Made by a program: the position numbers and the translations under genes | Assembly (NCBI GenBank): GCA_029747585.1 | Contig: JAPEVF010000004.1 | Span: 1-64,000 of the forward strand | Direction of reading: 5' to 3' | Length of the DNA: 64,000 bases | Source of the DNA: Pleurotus djamor | Taxonomy: Eukaryota; Basidiomycota; Agaricomycetes; Agaricales; Pleurotaceae | Shown: positions 11,341 through 22,861 of the stretch, piece after piece | Position numbering within the stretch: position 1 is the stretch's first letter | How the letters are laid out: each line of letters opens with the position of its first letter | Notes under the pieces: model-generated | The model's database searches: none | The model's input: only the letters and a program-made list of their open reading frames with translations | What the model was told of the DNA's origin: nothing

Positions 11341-12050
11341 TCCACCGCCACTCTTCGCTCGATTTCTTCTCTCTCGTTCACTCGCTTTCACCTCTCGCAT
11401 CTCTTCCTCGTTTTCTGTTTGTAACCTTCCNTTTTTTTCCTCGTTACCATTGGCGTCCCACATATTCCTTTTCTCGCGTGTACCATAGCAGATTACCCGA
11501 CTGCATTAATTTTCCTGATCCCAATCATCATAAGTCCGCTTGATCTCTATCTCAACAGGTTCATTCCGTTGTCAACTTCACGCGCCCATAACGGCAAAGC
11601 CATACATTGTTAGCACCTGCCTCCCTGTCATCCTCTGTGTGCCGCCCACCTCAAGAAACCTCCTTCCTTTCCGACACCAATTCAAGCGCAGTCCAAACGT
11701 CTGTGCATTCCGGCCATCTCTTGATCTTGATGATTGATAGACGTGTGTTTCTAGTGCCCCATTCAATGAGGTGATGCCCTCAAGCGAGCTAAAAATACCT
11801 CATGGAAGGCATCGAAACAAGTTCCCATAGCGATGAACACACATAGCCCGCACGGCACGATGGCCTTATAAACCAGCGTCCTACTTTGATGTTCTTCTCC
11901 AGCTAGTCCTCCGGAATTTGAAGTTCATACGAGCAGGGTAAGTCGTTCAGCACGTACCATGCATTAGCTTGCGCTCTGACTCGTTTTCACAAAGGCTCGA
12001 TACCAATCTTTTTGTAGCATATACAGATACCTTCTCCCCTTCGTTCGATA
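11341..12050. other. Intergenic region, G-gamma B to cupredoxin
   Basis: 710 bp with one N (11431) and no supportable gene. Short open frames here lack domain similarity. A TATAAA at 11867-11872 is about 180 nt upstream of the cupredoxin ATG and could be its core promoter element, with a short leader in between. Confidence 0.5.
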
Positions 12051-12961
12051 ATGTTCTCCCTATCCTTCATTGCCCTCCCCTTCATCGCTGCGCTGAGCGC
12101 ATCGGCTGCCAATTTCACGATCAAGGTTGGCGATGGTGGTCTCGTTTTCAACCCGCCCAAGTACGTGGCTTAGTAGCTTCAAAGCTATATATTCCTCAAT
12201 TCCAATTTCCTCCTCAGCATTACCGCAGCCGTTGGTGACACCGTCGCGTTCCAGTTGTGAGTCCCTGTTAGTCGCTGTCGATTCCCCCGATGCTAATACT
12301 CCCCGTAGTATCGCAAAAAACCACGTAAGCCGCGAGTTCCCCCGTTGCTTCATGATCAATAACTTAACGACGGCATGTAGTCCGTTACCCAATCAACTTT
12401 CGCTCAGCCTTGCGTAAAGCGAGCTGATCCTCCTGGTATTGACTCTGGCTTTTTCATGGTTGATGCTAGTGCAGCTACCAAGCCAGAATGGAGTTTTACC
12501 ATTGATAACGCTACTGCTCCTCTCTGGTTCTTCTGTGCTCAGACAAGTCCAGCCAAGTGAGTGTATCTCTTCTATGAAAATATATATAGAAGGAATGACG
12601 ATGGTGCCCCATAGCCACTGTAACATGGGAATGGTTTTCTCAATCAACGCGCCTGCTGACAAGACCTTTGACGATTTCAAGGTGAATACCGATGTTGCTT
12701 TCATTTCGTCGAACCATGCGCTGAATTCCGTCCCAGGCGGCTGCAATGGGTGGTTCGAGTGGAGCCGCTGGGAACACAACGACACCTGAGACTGGGTCGC
12801 TTCCCGGACAACCTGCACCGACGAGCTCAGATCCTGCTCAAGTGTCCTCTTCGACCACGAGTGCTGCTCCTGCTGCGTCTTCTTCAAACGCAGCACTGCC
12901 AGTAAAACGTGGGGCTGGTTTCTTGGTGGCAGCTGGCCTTGCCGCTGGTCTCCTACTTTAG
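12051..12961 (+). CDS. GPI-anchored secreted cupredoxin-like (blue copper fold) protein
   Basis: Six or more short exons. The protein starts MFSLSFIALPFIAALSASA, a signal peptide, followed by ANFTIKVGDGGLVFNPPN, ITAAVGDTVAFQF and IAKNHSVTQSTFAQPC. Later comes WFFCAQTSPANHCNMGMVF. The His in KNHSV, the Cys in FFC, the His in NHC and the Met in MGM are arranged like the four ligands of a type-1 copper site. After the cupredoxin domain comes a Ser/Thr/Pro/Ala-rich linker, and the last exon ends in a hydrophobic tail (GFLVAAGLAAGLLL) after a small-residue region, a classic GPI-attachment signal. Fungal proteins of this kind sit on the cell wall or plasma membrane; their function is mostly unknown. 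Copper binding is inferred from the residues. Confidence 0.88.
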
Positions 12962-13130
12962 GGTATCTGTACTTGATCTGCTCGCAATGTAATCGCAACC
13001 ACAACAGAGAGACTTGCTCAAAATATAGTCGTGGGAACGCCTGTAATGTAGAATACAGCCCACCACAGAGTTGCTCCACACTGCATTCTCTGCCACTAAT
13101 CTACTGCGCTTTCCGTAACTGCACGCTTCC

Positions 13131-15995
13131 ATGGATTCGATCCGCGTGTCCAAGGTGAACAACAAGCGTAGGGTTACGAAGGCGTCCTTGTGGCTGATGG
13201 TCAATTCCTTCAAACGCCTAGGTTACCAACGTCTGGTGCACCAAGGCCGGGTCGACTTTGCTGGGTTCAATACACCTAACTGCTCATCATATCATATTCA
13301 GGTATGATGATCCAGGGCTAGAAGAGATGTGGGTGAGTTGGTGGTAGCAATCATCATCGCTCAGTCCTTAGATATGGTGTCCTATCTGCTAGGTGCCATA
13401 TCCACTGATATCCCTGGTGACTCGATTGCCTCAAACACTGCGCGGCCAGAGTCCACTTACATTCAATTGTCGGACATTTGAGACGTTCACATTGGCGTTT
13501 GACAAGGACGGTGACGCTGGAGATGTCTTTGACAGTGTTAAGGAATTGACGGTGACAAGTGCGTATACTTCGGCACTTCGTGCGCTATCATTGACAGATG
13601 TGGATGTTGTAGAGTCGGTCAATCAACTGTATGCTTTCTTCTATCGGCCAAGTGATCCCCCGCCTACCGTCAATGGTTGGACGATATATTCCCCTAGAGA
13701 CGAATATGGGAGAATGGGCATAGGTTCTAGGACGAGAGCATGGCGCTTTACCGATATCAACAAAGATTACTCTGTGGGTCGGTCGTTTCTATGAATAAAA
13801 TGTCGTGTTTATGACCTTCAGCCCTCAGTTTAGTCCTACCTATCCTGCTAGACTAGTGGTGCCGACTAGGATCAGTGATACGACTCTGCAATATGCCTCC
13901 AAATACCGAAGCAAAGCCAGGATTCCTGCTCTTACCTACCTTCACTGGAGCAACTATGTAAATCCCCTATACTTGCTGTCACTCTCACCAACGTTTACGC
14001 ATCGCTCTTCAGGCATCGATCACGCGTGCTAGTCAACCAATGGTTGGGATAACCCAGAACAGGTCAATACAAGACGAGAAATTGATCGAAGCTATATTTC
14101 AATCTCACCATTCTCCGAATCAACGAGCAGTTGGAGGTCCTGTATACGGGGCCACCACAACCAACATCATCGTCGACGCCCGCCCAAATGTAAATGCTGT
14201 GGCGAACACTGCTAAGGGTGCGGGCACCGAGAATATGGACAACTACAAAGAAGCACGAAAACTTTACCTAGGCATCGACCACATACACACTATGCGAGAC
14301 TCATTGGCAAAAGTAGTGGAAGTTCTGAGAGCGACCGATGGACTTTTCGGTGATGTTGCTACCGACTCCGAGCAAGCGTCCGGACTGGCTACCCTTGATA
14401 GGCAAGCTCTTCGCCGTTCTGGTTGGTTGAGGCATTTGGCGCTTCTACTAGAGGGAACACTCATCATCGTCCGCAATATCCATGTCAACTCATCCCATGT
14501 TTTCATTCATTGTTCCGACGGCTGGGATCGTACTTCTCAACTCTCTGCTCTCGCACAACTATGCCTAGACCCGTACTATCGCACAATTCGTGGCTTTCAG
14601 GTCTTAATTGAGAAGGATTGGGTATCTTTCGGCCACAAGTTTCTTGATAGATGTGGACATCTTTCCTCGGACAAATTCTTCGTCACTCCTCCTCCCGATA
14701 TGAACTCGGCCGGAGGTGCGGAGGCTGCTCAAGCGTTCTTGGCATCTGTTCAGAATCGATTTGCTTCCCAAACCCACGTAAAGGAAACGAGTCCTACTTT
14801 CCATCAATTTTTGGAATGTATTTATCAACTTCAACGCCAATTCCCCAATCGATTCGAGTTCAACGAACGGTTCCTTCGCAAATTACACTACCACCTCTAT
14901 TCCTGTCAATATGGCACTTTCTTGTTCAATACCGAGCGTGAACGTCGGTGCTCGTCAGATTCTGGTCCTCCACCTTGCGAACAAAGCTCAAGCGTATGGG
15001 ACTTCTTCAACACCGCTGCCGAGATGGAATTGAACAAGAATCCGTCGTATGATCCTTCATTAGATGATCCATCCAATCGGGACCCTGCGTCAAGCATGGG
15101 TGTCCTCCTCCCCAATCCGAAGGATGTGCGGTTCTGGCACGAACTATATGGCAGGTCCGACGAGGAGATGAATGGTAAACTCGTCCCAGTGACATCTACC
15201 AAAGCAACCGACTCACTCAATCCCGATGAGGGACAGGAGCCTTCAACTCGTTCCGTCACCCCACAACCTTCGCTGCCCGCACATTCTTCTCCCACTTCTC
15301 CTTCACCAGGCGCATCAAGTCACGCTCGTAGCACCTCACCAGCACTACCCGATCCGCTCACCCAATCACCCTCACATCGTGCAACTCCGCTTGACAGCAC
15401 GAACCTCCCGCCCCCATCCCCATCCCCAAGTCCCAGACCAGCCATAAACAAGGTTCCTGACCTTTTCTCCGGAAGCGGAGTCAAGTCCATTTGGGGCAAG
15501 TTTTCGTCAAATGCGACCGCTGCGTTTTCTGTAGTCCAGGACGCGTATCAAGAGGCTACCAAAGACATTAAGTTATCCAATCCCGGTGACACTCAGCAAC
15601 ACAAAACAGCGGAACTACGAAGCAGAGATGATCTATCATCTTGGAGGGAGGAACCTCGTGCTTCGCGTTCAGCAATTGCATCTTTTCCTTCTGAAGCTAT
15701 GAATCCATGGGCCACCTCCTCATCTACTTCCCATGAACCATATAGTGATAATCCGTGGACTTCTGGATCGGTGTCGACTCCGAACATTTACGGTTCATCA
15801 GGGCTTCTTCCTGAAGATCCAACGATTGCGCGACCCCCAGTCAGGGTTGTTTCAAACGTAAAATTGCAGCCGCACAAAGTTGCGGAGGTGAGCAAGTTTA
15901 CCCCGCCCCCTACCGACTCGGGTTCCTCCACATCACCAACACCCAGTGCCACGAACAGCAGCCAGTCGGATCCTTTGGGTGTAGGGTTCATGTGA
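13131..15995 (+). CDS. YMR1: Myotubularin-family phosphoinositide 3-phosphatase
   Basis: Exons 13131-13154 (MDSIRVSK), 13222-13332 (VTNVWC through LEEMW) and 13393 onward (VPYPLISLVTRLPQ) make a PH-GRAM-type N-terminus. Further exons give GWTIYSPRDEYGRMG, the conserved SPTYPARLVVPTRISD, and a long last exon from about 14013. The last exon contains the active site HCSDGWDRTSQ, the Cys-x5-Arg loop of myotubularins, plus SQPMVGITQNRSIQDEKL. The C-terminal 300 residues are low-complexity Ser/Pro. The length is about 870 residues, longer than yeast Ymr1 because of this tail. Family enzymes remove the 3-phosphate from PI3P and PI(3,5)P2 on endosomes and vacuoles. Catalytic Cys, Asp and Arg are all present, so the enzyme is predicted to be active. 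Confidence 0.93.
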
Positions 15996-16251
15996 AGCAT
16001 CATACTAGATACACACGGCAATGTACAATGGAATTTTACTCTTTCGACCCTCTGGACATGTCATTGGCCTGCCTGGATAAATCTGACTTCACATCGATGA
16101 GCGGCGCGTTTCAATAATGGCGTGATGTTTCGCTGGATCGCGAGTAGCTGACGTAATGAAGGGCGAGGTAAAGCACAATAAATTTAAGTCGACGTCCGAA
16201 ACTGGCTCAGCACTTTCTAGTCTTCTCCCTCTCCTTCGCGTCCCAGTCACA

Positions 16252-17761
16252 ATGGTTGCAAACGGTGCCCCAGTTCACGCCGCCTTGGCCCCAGGCCACT
16301 TCTTGTTCACCTCCGAATCCGTAGGAGAGGGTCACCCAGGTATTTTATCTCTATTTTCGCGCCTTTCCTCAGATACTGAGGATTCGCGACCTGCTAGACA
16401 AGATTTGCGACCAAGTCTCAGATGCCATCGTATGTCTTAAAATCGCGTCTACTCTATCGTTCTCATACTTACTGGATCGTCTAGCTTGATGCCTGCCTCG
16501 CGCAAGACCCCTTTTCCAAGGTTGCTTGCGAGACTGCCACCAAGACCGGCATGGTCATGGTCTTCGGTGAAATCACGACCAAGGCTCAGATCGACTACCA
16601 GAGCGTCATTCGCAACACCATCAAGGACATTGGCTACGATGACTCATCCAAGGGCTTCGACTACAAGACCTGCAACATCCTTGTCGCCATTGAGCAACAG
16701 TCCCCCGACATCGCCCAAGGCTTGGACCACGGTTCCCTCGAGGATCTTGGTGCTGGTGACCAAGGTATCATGTTCGGCTATGCCACCGACGAGACGGACA
16801 GCTACATGCCATTGACTGTTGTGCTCGCGCACAAGTTGAATGCTGCTATGGCCGTCGCCCGTCGTTCAGGCGCCCTTGGCTGGCTTCGACCCGATTCGAA
16901 GACCCAAGTCACCGTCGAATACAAGAAGGATGGTGGTGCTATGATCCCTCTCCGTGTTGACACTATCGTCGTGTCTACTCAACACGCCGAGGAAATTTCC
17001 ACCGAAGATCTCCGTACCGAAATCCTCGAGAAGATCATCAAGCAGGTTATCCCCTCAAACCTCCTCGATGACCGAACCATCTACCATGTACGTTCCCGTT
17101 TTTCTCATTGCTTCATTCAATTGTCTCACACTGTCTCAGATCCAACCTTCCGGCCGCTTCGTCATTGGTGGTCCTCAGGGTGATGCCGGTTTGACCGGTC
17201 GTAAGATCATCGTTGATACCTATGGTGGCTGGGGTGCCCACGGTGGAGGTGCTTTCTCTGGAAAGGACTTCTCCAAGGTTGACCGCTCCGCTGCCTACAC
17301 TGCCCGTTGGATTGGTGAGCATCTTGGAAGAAAACACCTACTAATTGGGCTCTAATCAATGATTTGTAGCCAAGTCCCTCGTTGCTGCTGGCCTGGCCCG
17401 CCGTGCCTTGGTTCAACTCTCCTACGCCATTGGTGTAGCTCACCCTCTTTCCGTCTACGTTGATACCTATGGCACCGGAAAGAAGTCTGATGAAGAACTT
17501 GTCGATATCATCCAAAAGAACTGGGATCTTCGACCTGGTGTTATCGGTACGCTCCCTTTTCACTCACTCATCAATTTCTCATACTCAAGACCCTCTCAGT
17601 TCAACAGCTCGATCTCCAGCGTCCTCAGTACCTCAAGACCGCTTCATACGGCCACTTCGGTATGTGGTTGTTGGATTTCGTCCTGCGCCAGTGCACCCTA
17701 ACGATTTCATCTAGGTAACCCCGATTACTCTTGGGAAAAGCCGAAGAAGCTCTCGGTTTAA
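16252..17761 (+). CDS. SAM2: S-adenosylmethionine synthetase
   Basis: About seven exons encode a near-complete match to eukaryotic methionine adenosyltransferase, which makes S-adenosylmethionine from methionine and ATP in the cytosol. Visible signatures are [20 protein letters not shown] (across the first two introns), the hexapeptide-like [15 protein letters not shown], the glycine-rich [18 protein letters not shown] and the C-terminal [19 protein letters not shown]. The ATP- and methionine-contacting residues (His in GEGHPDK, Asp in DKICDQ, Lys in [10 protein letters not shown]) are intact. Length about 395 residues, normal for the family. The start is at the ATG followed by VANGAPVH. The stop is TAA at 17759-17761. 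Confidence 0.97.
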
Positions 17762-18096
17762 TACCTTGGGCTCTCTCTGATTCTCGGAAGTTCATCCTTC
17801 CCTCTGCTTGGCCACTTTTTCGACGACGAAGGGTTTAGATATCTACATCGCATTTAACATATATACCTCCATCATCCGCATCGCTTTCTTCGTTACGCAT
17901 TCTAATAGACGACATGTAATAGTAGGATAAATGCATCGCGTTCAACCGCGTACCGCGTGCTTATGATGTCCCGTTTTAGGGGCGGAGTATCGATCGTCCA
18001 CTGTACCTTCCCGATCAAGGCCAGATAGAATAATTTTTCAATAATGAAGAGATAAACTTTTATTCTCTTATCCCCACCTTCCTGGCCCATAGTCCC
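17762..18096. other. Intergenic region, SAM synthetase to ADE4
   Basis: 335 bp with the 3' UTR of the SAM synthetase gene and the upstream region of ADE4. No in-frame ATG that could start ADE4 is found here except the split one described with that gene. Confidence 0.5.
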
Positions 18097-20162
18097 AGTG
18101 AAGTCCATATAATGCTCTAGACTTCTCGTGTCTGACCTTTTGCGCTAGTGTGTGGCATCCTAGGACTTCTCTTGCATGATCCTAGTATCGATGCTGCCCC
18201 CGAAATTTGCGAAGGTCTTTCACTTTTGCAACATCGGGGGCAAGATGCTTGTGGTATCATAACATGTGGTCCAAAGGGTCGTTTCTACCAATGCAAGGCC
18301 AACGGAATGGTCAGGGATATCTTTAATGGTGCAGCTTTGTCGAAGCTGGTTGGGGGTATGGGTGTTGGGCACGGTATGTCAAGCGCTCAGTTTCTCTGTT
18401 TAGCGACTCATCATCACATCTCAGTGCGTTACCCTACCGCTGGCAGTTCCAACAACTCCGAAGCCCAACCATTTTATGTCAACTCACCTTATGGAATAGT
18501 ATTTGCTCATGTACGTCACACTCGGATGTTATCGTCGCAATTTCTTGACCGACTGCTTCCAGAATGGTAATCTCATCAATACCTCATCTTTGCGCCATTT
18601 CTTGGATGCCACGGCCCATAGGCACATTAACACCTCATCCGATTCCGAACTGCTTCTTAATATCTTGGCCAACAATCTCCAAAAGACAGGGAAATTTCGT
18701 ATCAACGAAGAGGATATTTTTACGGCTATCGGAGGGATGATGGAGGAGTGCAAGGGCGCATATGCCTGTGTTGCGATGTTAGCTGGCTTTGGGATCATTG
18801 CGTTCAGGGACCCGAATGGGATCAGGCCTGTCGGTATGGCTTCGCGCAAGTCCGGGAGTGGCTACGATTATCTGTTTGCGAGTGAAAGTGTTGTAGCTGA
18901 TGCTAGCGGGTTCAGTAACTGGCAGGACGTGCAACCTGGTCAGTCTATCTGTGCCGTACACTTTCCGCCCTGAACTAATTCAACTGGATTTAGGCGAGGC
19001 CATAATCATAACGCGCAACAACGTATCTCGACGCAGAGTCGCTCCAGCAGCCCAGTTTGCCCCCGATATCTTTGAATTCGTCTACTTTGCTCGTCCAGAC
19101 TCTGTCCTCGACGGTATAAGCGTCTACAGGAGCCGAATGGCTATGGGCGATGCTCTGGCCGACGAGGTTCAACGTGTCCTCTCAGAGAATAATCTAAGTG
19201 TCGATGTGGTCATCCCTGTAAGCGTTGTATCTACCTTTCCTCTTAGGCTCGTCGCTGATATGCTGAAGGTCCCTGATACATCTCGTGTCGCTGCGTTAAA
19301 CTTAGCTCAAAAGCTGAAATTACCTTACCGTGAAGGTTTTATCAAGAATCGTTATGTTGGCCGTACATTCATCATGCCCGGACAACAAATGCGGTGAGCG
19401 TACTCCAACTCAGGGATTTTGCACGACTGACTTCGAATAGAAAGAAAAATGTTCGACGGAAACTCAATGCTATGGCACTTGAGTTTGCCGATAAAAATGT
19501 TTTACTGGTAGATGGTACGCACCTTCTGCGTCGGATGCCCGTGTCTAAAACCTTGCTAGACTCTATCGTGAGAGGTACAACTTCAAAAGAAATCATTCAG
19601 ATGGCCAAAGATGTGGGTGCCAAGAAAGTGATTGTGGCGAGTTGTGCCCCGCCAATTCGGTACGTTCTATCAATGGATTATCACGTCTCCCTCAATAATA
19701 TGGTATAGACACTCCAACGTCTACGGAATTGACATGCCTTCCCGAGCTGAACTTGTGGCACATGGTCGTGATACCGTTGGCATTGCGGATGCGATTGGCG
19801 CCGACTTGGTCATCTTCCAGACTCTTCCGGATCTCGTTTCCTCAGTTAATCGCTTCAATCCCAGCATCACCAAATTTGACTGCTCTGTCTTCACTGGTGA
19901 ATATGTCACGGGCGGCGTGGATGAAGAATATTTGCAACACATTGAATCCCTGAGGGCGGACAATAGTCGCGGTGATCTTTTGTTAAAAGGGCATGGACAA
20001 GGCGAGCTTGAAGGTCAAGCCTCAGCGACTAACTATGGTGGAGCCGCCTCTGGAATCGAGAACGAGGTTGTAGAAGGCCGTAAAGGTTNACAGGCCCATG
20101 CCTCACCAAACGGTGGTGACGACACTGTAGGCCTGCACAACACTTGGAACGTACCTGGATGA
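18097..20162 (+). CDS. ADE4: Amidophosphoribosyltransferase, first step of purine synthesis
   Basis: The coding sequence begins [12 protein letters not shown] at 18151, which demands a preceding Met so that Cys2 becomes the N-terminal nucleophile. No ATG is contiguous: the base triplet before it is GTG. A splice acceptor (gctag) ends at 18147 with a ctgac branch-like site 11 nt upstream, and a donor (A-gtgaag) lies at 18097-18098, so an intron most probably splits the start codon as A/TG. Downstream exons give [43 protein letters not shown] and the PRPP loop [14 protein letters not shown]. The enzyme transfers glutamine nitrogen to PRPP to make phosphoribosylamine. Catalytic and PRPP residues are intact. 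The C-terminal tail is Gly-rich and contains one N (20089). Confidence 0.94.
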
Positions 20163-20326
20163 CTATCCAACGAATAGCAATAGATAAGTGTAGAGTAGAG
20201 CAGGTAGAGCCTTATATCTTATGTCGTATTATTGTTTAGAGGATTTTGATCTGTTTGGTGATGTTTACTCTGAGGAAGTTACTTCCTTGATCGACACGGT
20301 TCAATAGGGCTTGACTCTGCTCCGTC

Positions 20327-22722
20327 ATGNTTCTTCCATTCCTTTACCCCGTCGCTCTCTTACCCGCCTATGGTCTTTTCTTTTCACTTGCACTCGCTTC
20401 GAATAATAACTCTGCATGGAACGGACAGGTTACTCCTGGTTCAACAGTGGTCCGGTCCAAATCCTTTCAACCTTATTTTGTTCCGTCTGGTGCAAAGGCA
20501 TACACCTCGGAAGATCGACAAGTTTCCTACAGCGGTACTTGGATATCACTTTTCTCGAAAAATCTTCCCAACGAGGTCTCTCGATTCTCCACTGACCAAA
20601 ACGCAACCATATANTGCCCTTTCAAGGGTCAAGCATTCGAATTCTTTGGATCCGTCGGACCCAAGGCGGGCTGTTCTTATATCTACCTAGACGGCAAGTA
20701 CATTACGACCATACGCTACCAAAGCAACTCCACCCGCCATGGCCAACGTCTTTACTCTACCTACGATCTGGACGCAACGAAGAAACACTTGGTCAAGGTG
20801 GTAAACTGTGGCTATACTAGCTTCAGTGCATTCGTCGTTACCAAAGGCTCCAGTGACTTGGACCCTTCATCGCTTTCTAGCTCCTCAGTCTCTTCCAAAA
20901 CNACCTCGCCGCGTGGTTTGCCTCGGGCGGGGTGGAAACTTGACCAAAAGGGTTCAACTGGAGTCAACGCCATGCAGCTCACTGTNCTTTCCCCCGATTA
21001 CGCCTTGATTGTTGACAAAGTTGAGCATAATCCTTTGGAGATCAATGGACATCCGGCCTGGGCGACTCTCTATAACTTGCATGATCATTCTCTACTTCCT
21101 CTTGCCATGAAATCCAACTCATTCTGCGCAAGTGGGACATTTCTGCGAAACGGGAGTCTCATAACGGTTGGTGGAAACCCTGTCGTTGAGGATCACACTG
21201 GTGCTGCGGACTTCGGGGACGCGAACGGCCTTCAATCTATCCGAATGGTGNATCCTTGCTCAACAAATGGCTGCACTCCTGGTATCTACGAGGATCACAA
21301 TGTGCTACGCTTAGCCACGCCTCGCTGGTATGGAACTGCAATCCGACTTGACGATGGTAGCTCTATGGTGATAGGCGGCTCGTCTAAAGGCGGCTGGATT
21401 AACAACCAAACTGTGAACAACCCCACCATCGAATACTATCCCCCGAAAAGTATCCACCGTTCCAACGGAAACCCCATCCGGCTTCCGTTCCTTGAGAAAA
21501 CGCTCCCCTCAAACCTTTTCCCAATTACCATACTGCTCCCCGATGGTACGATATTCATGGCTGCTAACCAAGATGCAATGATATACGACTGGAAGGCCAA
21601 TACNGAGCGTCCTCTACCGCGGATACCCAATGGCGTCAGGGTAACCTATCCTATGACGGGTTGTGGCGTCTTGCTTCCTTTGACTCCTGAAAACGACTAT
21701 ACCCCAGAAGTGCTGATCTGTGGCGGCTCTACAATGGACGANTCGCTCCCAAGCTATCAAATGTCTTCCCAACATCCGGCATCATCTCAATGTGTTCGTA
21801 TGGTACTGACGGAAAGTGGCATCAGAGACGGGTGGAAAGTAGAACACATGCCTGAGGGGAGGATCATGCCGGANATCGTCGCTCTACCTACAGGTCAATA
21901 CGTGATCCTCAACGGTGCCGGCAGTGGGATCGCTGGATACGGAAACGTCCAAGGTCAAGTTGGACGTTCTAACGCTGATCATCCTAGGCTCACCCCGGTC
22001 CTCTACGATCCCAAAGGGCAACCTGGTCACAGATTTCGAACTGAAGGAATGCCAGGTAGTGTTATTCCTCGCCTCTACCACAGCACGGCGACGTTAGCAC
22101 CGGACGGTTCGATCATGATCGCGGGAAGCAACCCAAACCTCGATCGAAGCGAAGAAATGTACGGAACTGAATACCGAGTCGAATGGCTTTCTCCCCCTTA
22201 CATGTCAGGTCCGAGACCCCAGCTTGGCGGTGGCATGTCCATCAAGAACGTCATGTACGGCAAGAAGTTTGAGCTACGAGTGGAGCTCTCTAGCGAGGGC
22301 CAAGATCAACCCGTCGAAGGTGCAGCATCTCGCAAGTTTCAGTGAAGCCCTCTTTGCTAATGGATTCGCCTTATAGTCCTTCTAATGGAAATCGGCTATG
22401 TAACCCATTCAGTCCCTGCTAATTCCCGAATTGTCCACCTTGTAACCCACCTCAAGCATGAAGGCCTCCTCGAAGTCAGTGGTCCTCCACATGAGGGGAT
22501 TTACCCTCCGGGACCTGGATGGTTATGTGTTGTTGCAGGAGGGATCCCAAGTAAAATGATCCAAATCATGGTAGGCTCTGGCGAAGATCCTCCATTCGAC
22601 GGAGCTGCGCTCGCCAAGTAAGTTCATAGACAACGTTCACTTCACCTTTCTAATTTCATGGTAGTGTGCTTAGGTCTTCGTCTCCCCCGACCACGTCTAC
22701 CGGCGTGGATGATGCGGAATAG
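20327..22722 (+). CDS. Secreted copper radical oxidase (glyoxal/galactose oxidase family)
   Basis: One long exon (20327 to about 22317) and two short ones give about 760 residues. The N-terminus is hydrophobic ([17 protein letters not shown]), a signal peptide. The four hallmark sites are seen in order: FCASGTFL (Cys of the Tyr-Cys cofactor), [14 protein letters not shown] (partner Tyr), [15 protein letters not shown] (axial Tyr and His) and, after an intron, [12 protein letters not shown] (copper His). Such enzymes oxidise aldehydes or alcohols extracellularly and make hydrogen peroxide for peroxidases during wood or litter decay. About 180 residues before the propeller have a beta-rich segment ([31 protein letters not shown]) that is not part of the core enzyme. 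Several Ns occur, all compatible with the frame. The substrate is not predictable. Confidence 0.93.
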
Positions 22723-22861
22723 AACGCCCGCTCTTCTATATGTCTGCGTGTATCACGAAAACGCTATTCAACGCTACTCGAAACATTCTATCATCGCAAT
22801 TATCGCAACAATGCTACCTGATACAAAAGTGGTCCTGATATACAAGCTATGAAACGTACGA

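Noticed and set aside
18503..18973. Internal start of ADE4 at MLMYVTLG
   Set aside because: The frame runs through an intron; the true exon starts with [13 protein letters not shown] after the splice.
20327..22722. Oxidase gene as a pseudogene because of its many Ns
   Set aside because: All Ns fit the reading frame and the four active-site motifs are intact.
12051..22722. A secondary metabolite or lignin-degradation cluster formed by the cupredoxin, SAM synthetase and copper radical oxidase
   Set aside because: They are interspersed with housekeeping genes (myotubularin, ADE4) and no backbone biosynthetic enzyme is present.
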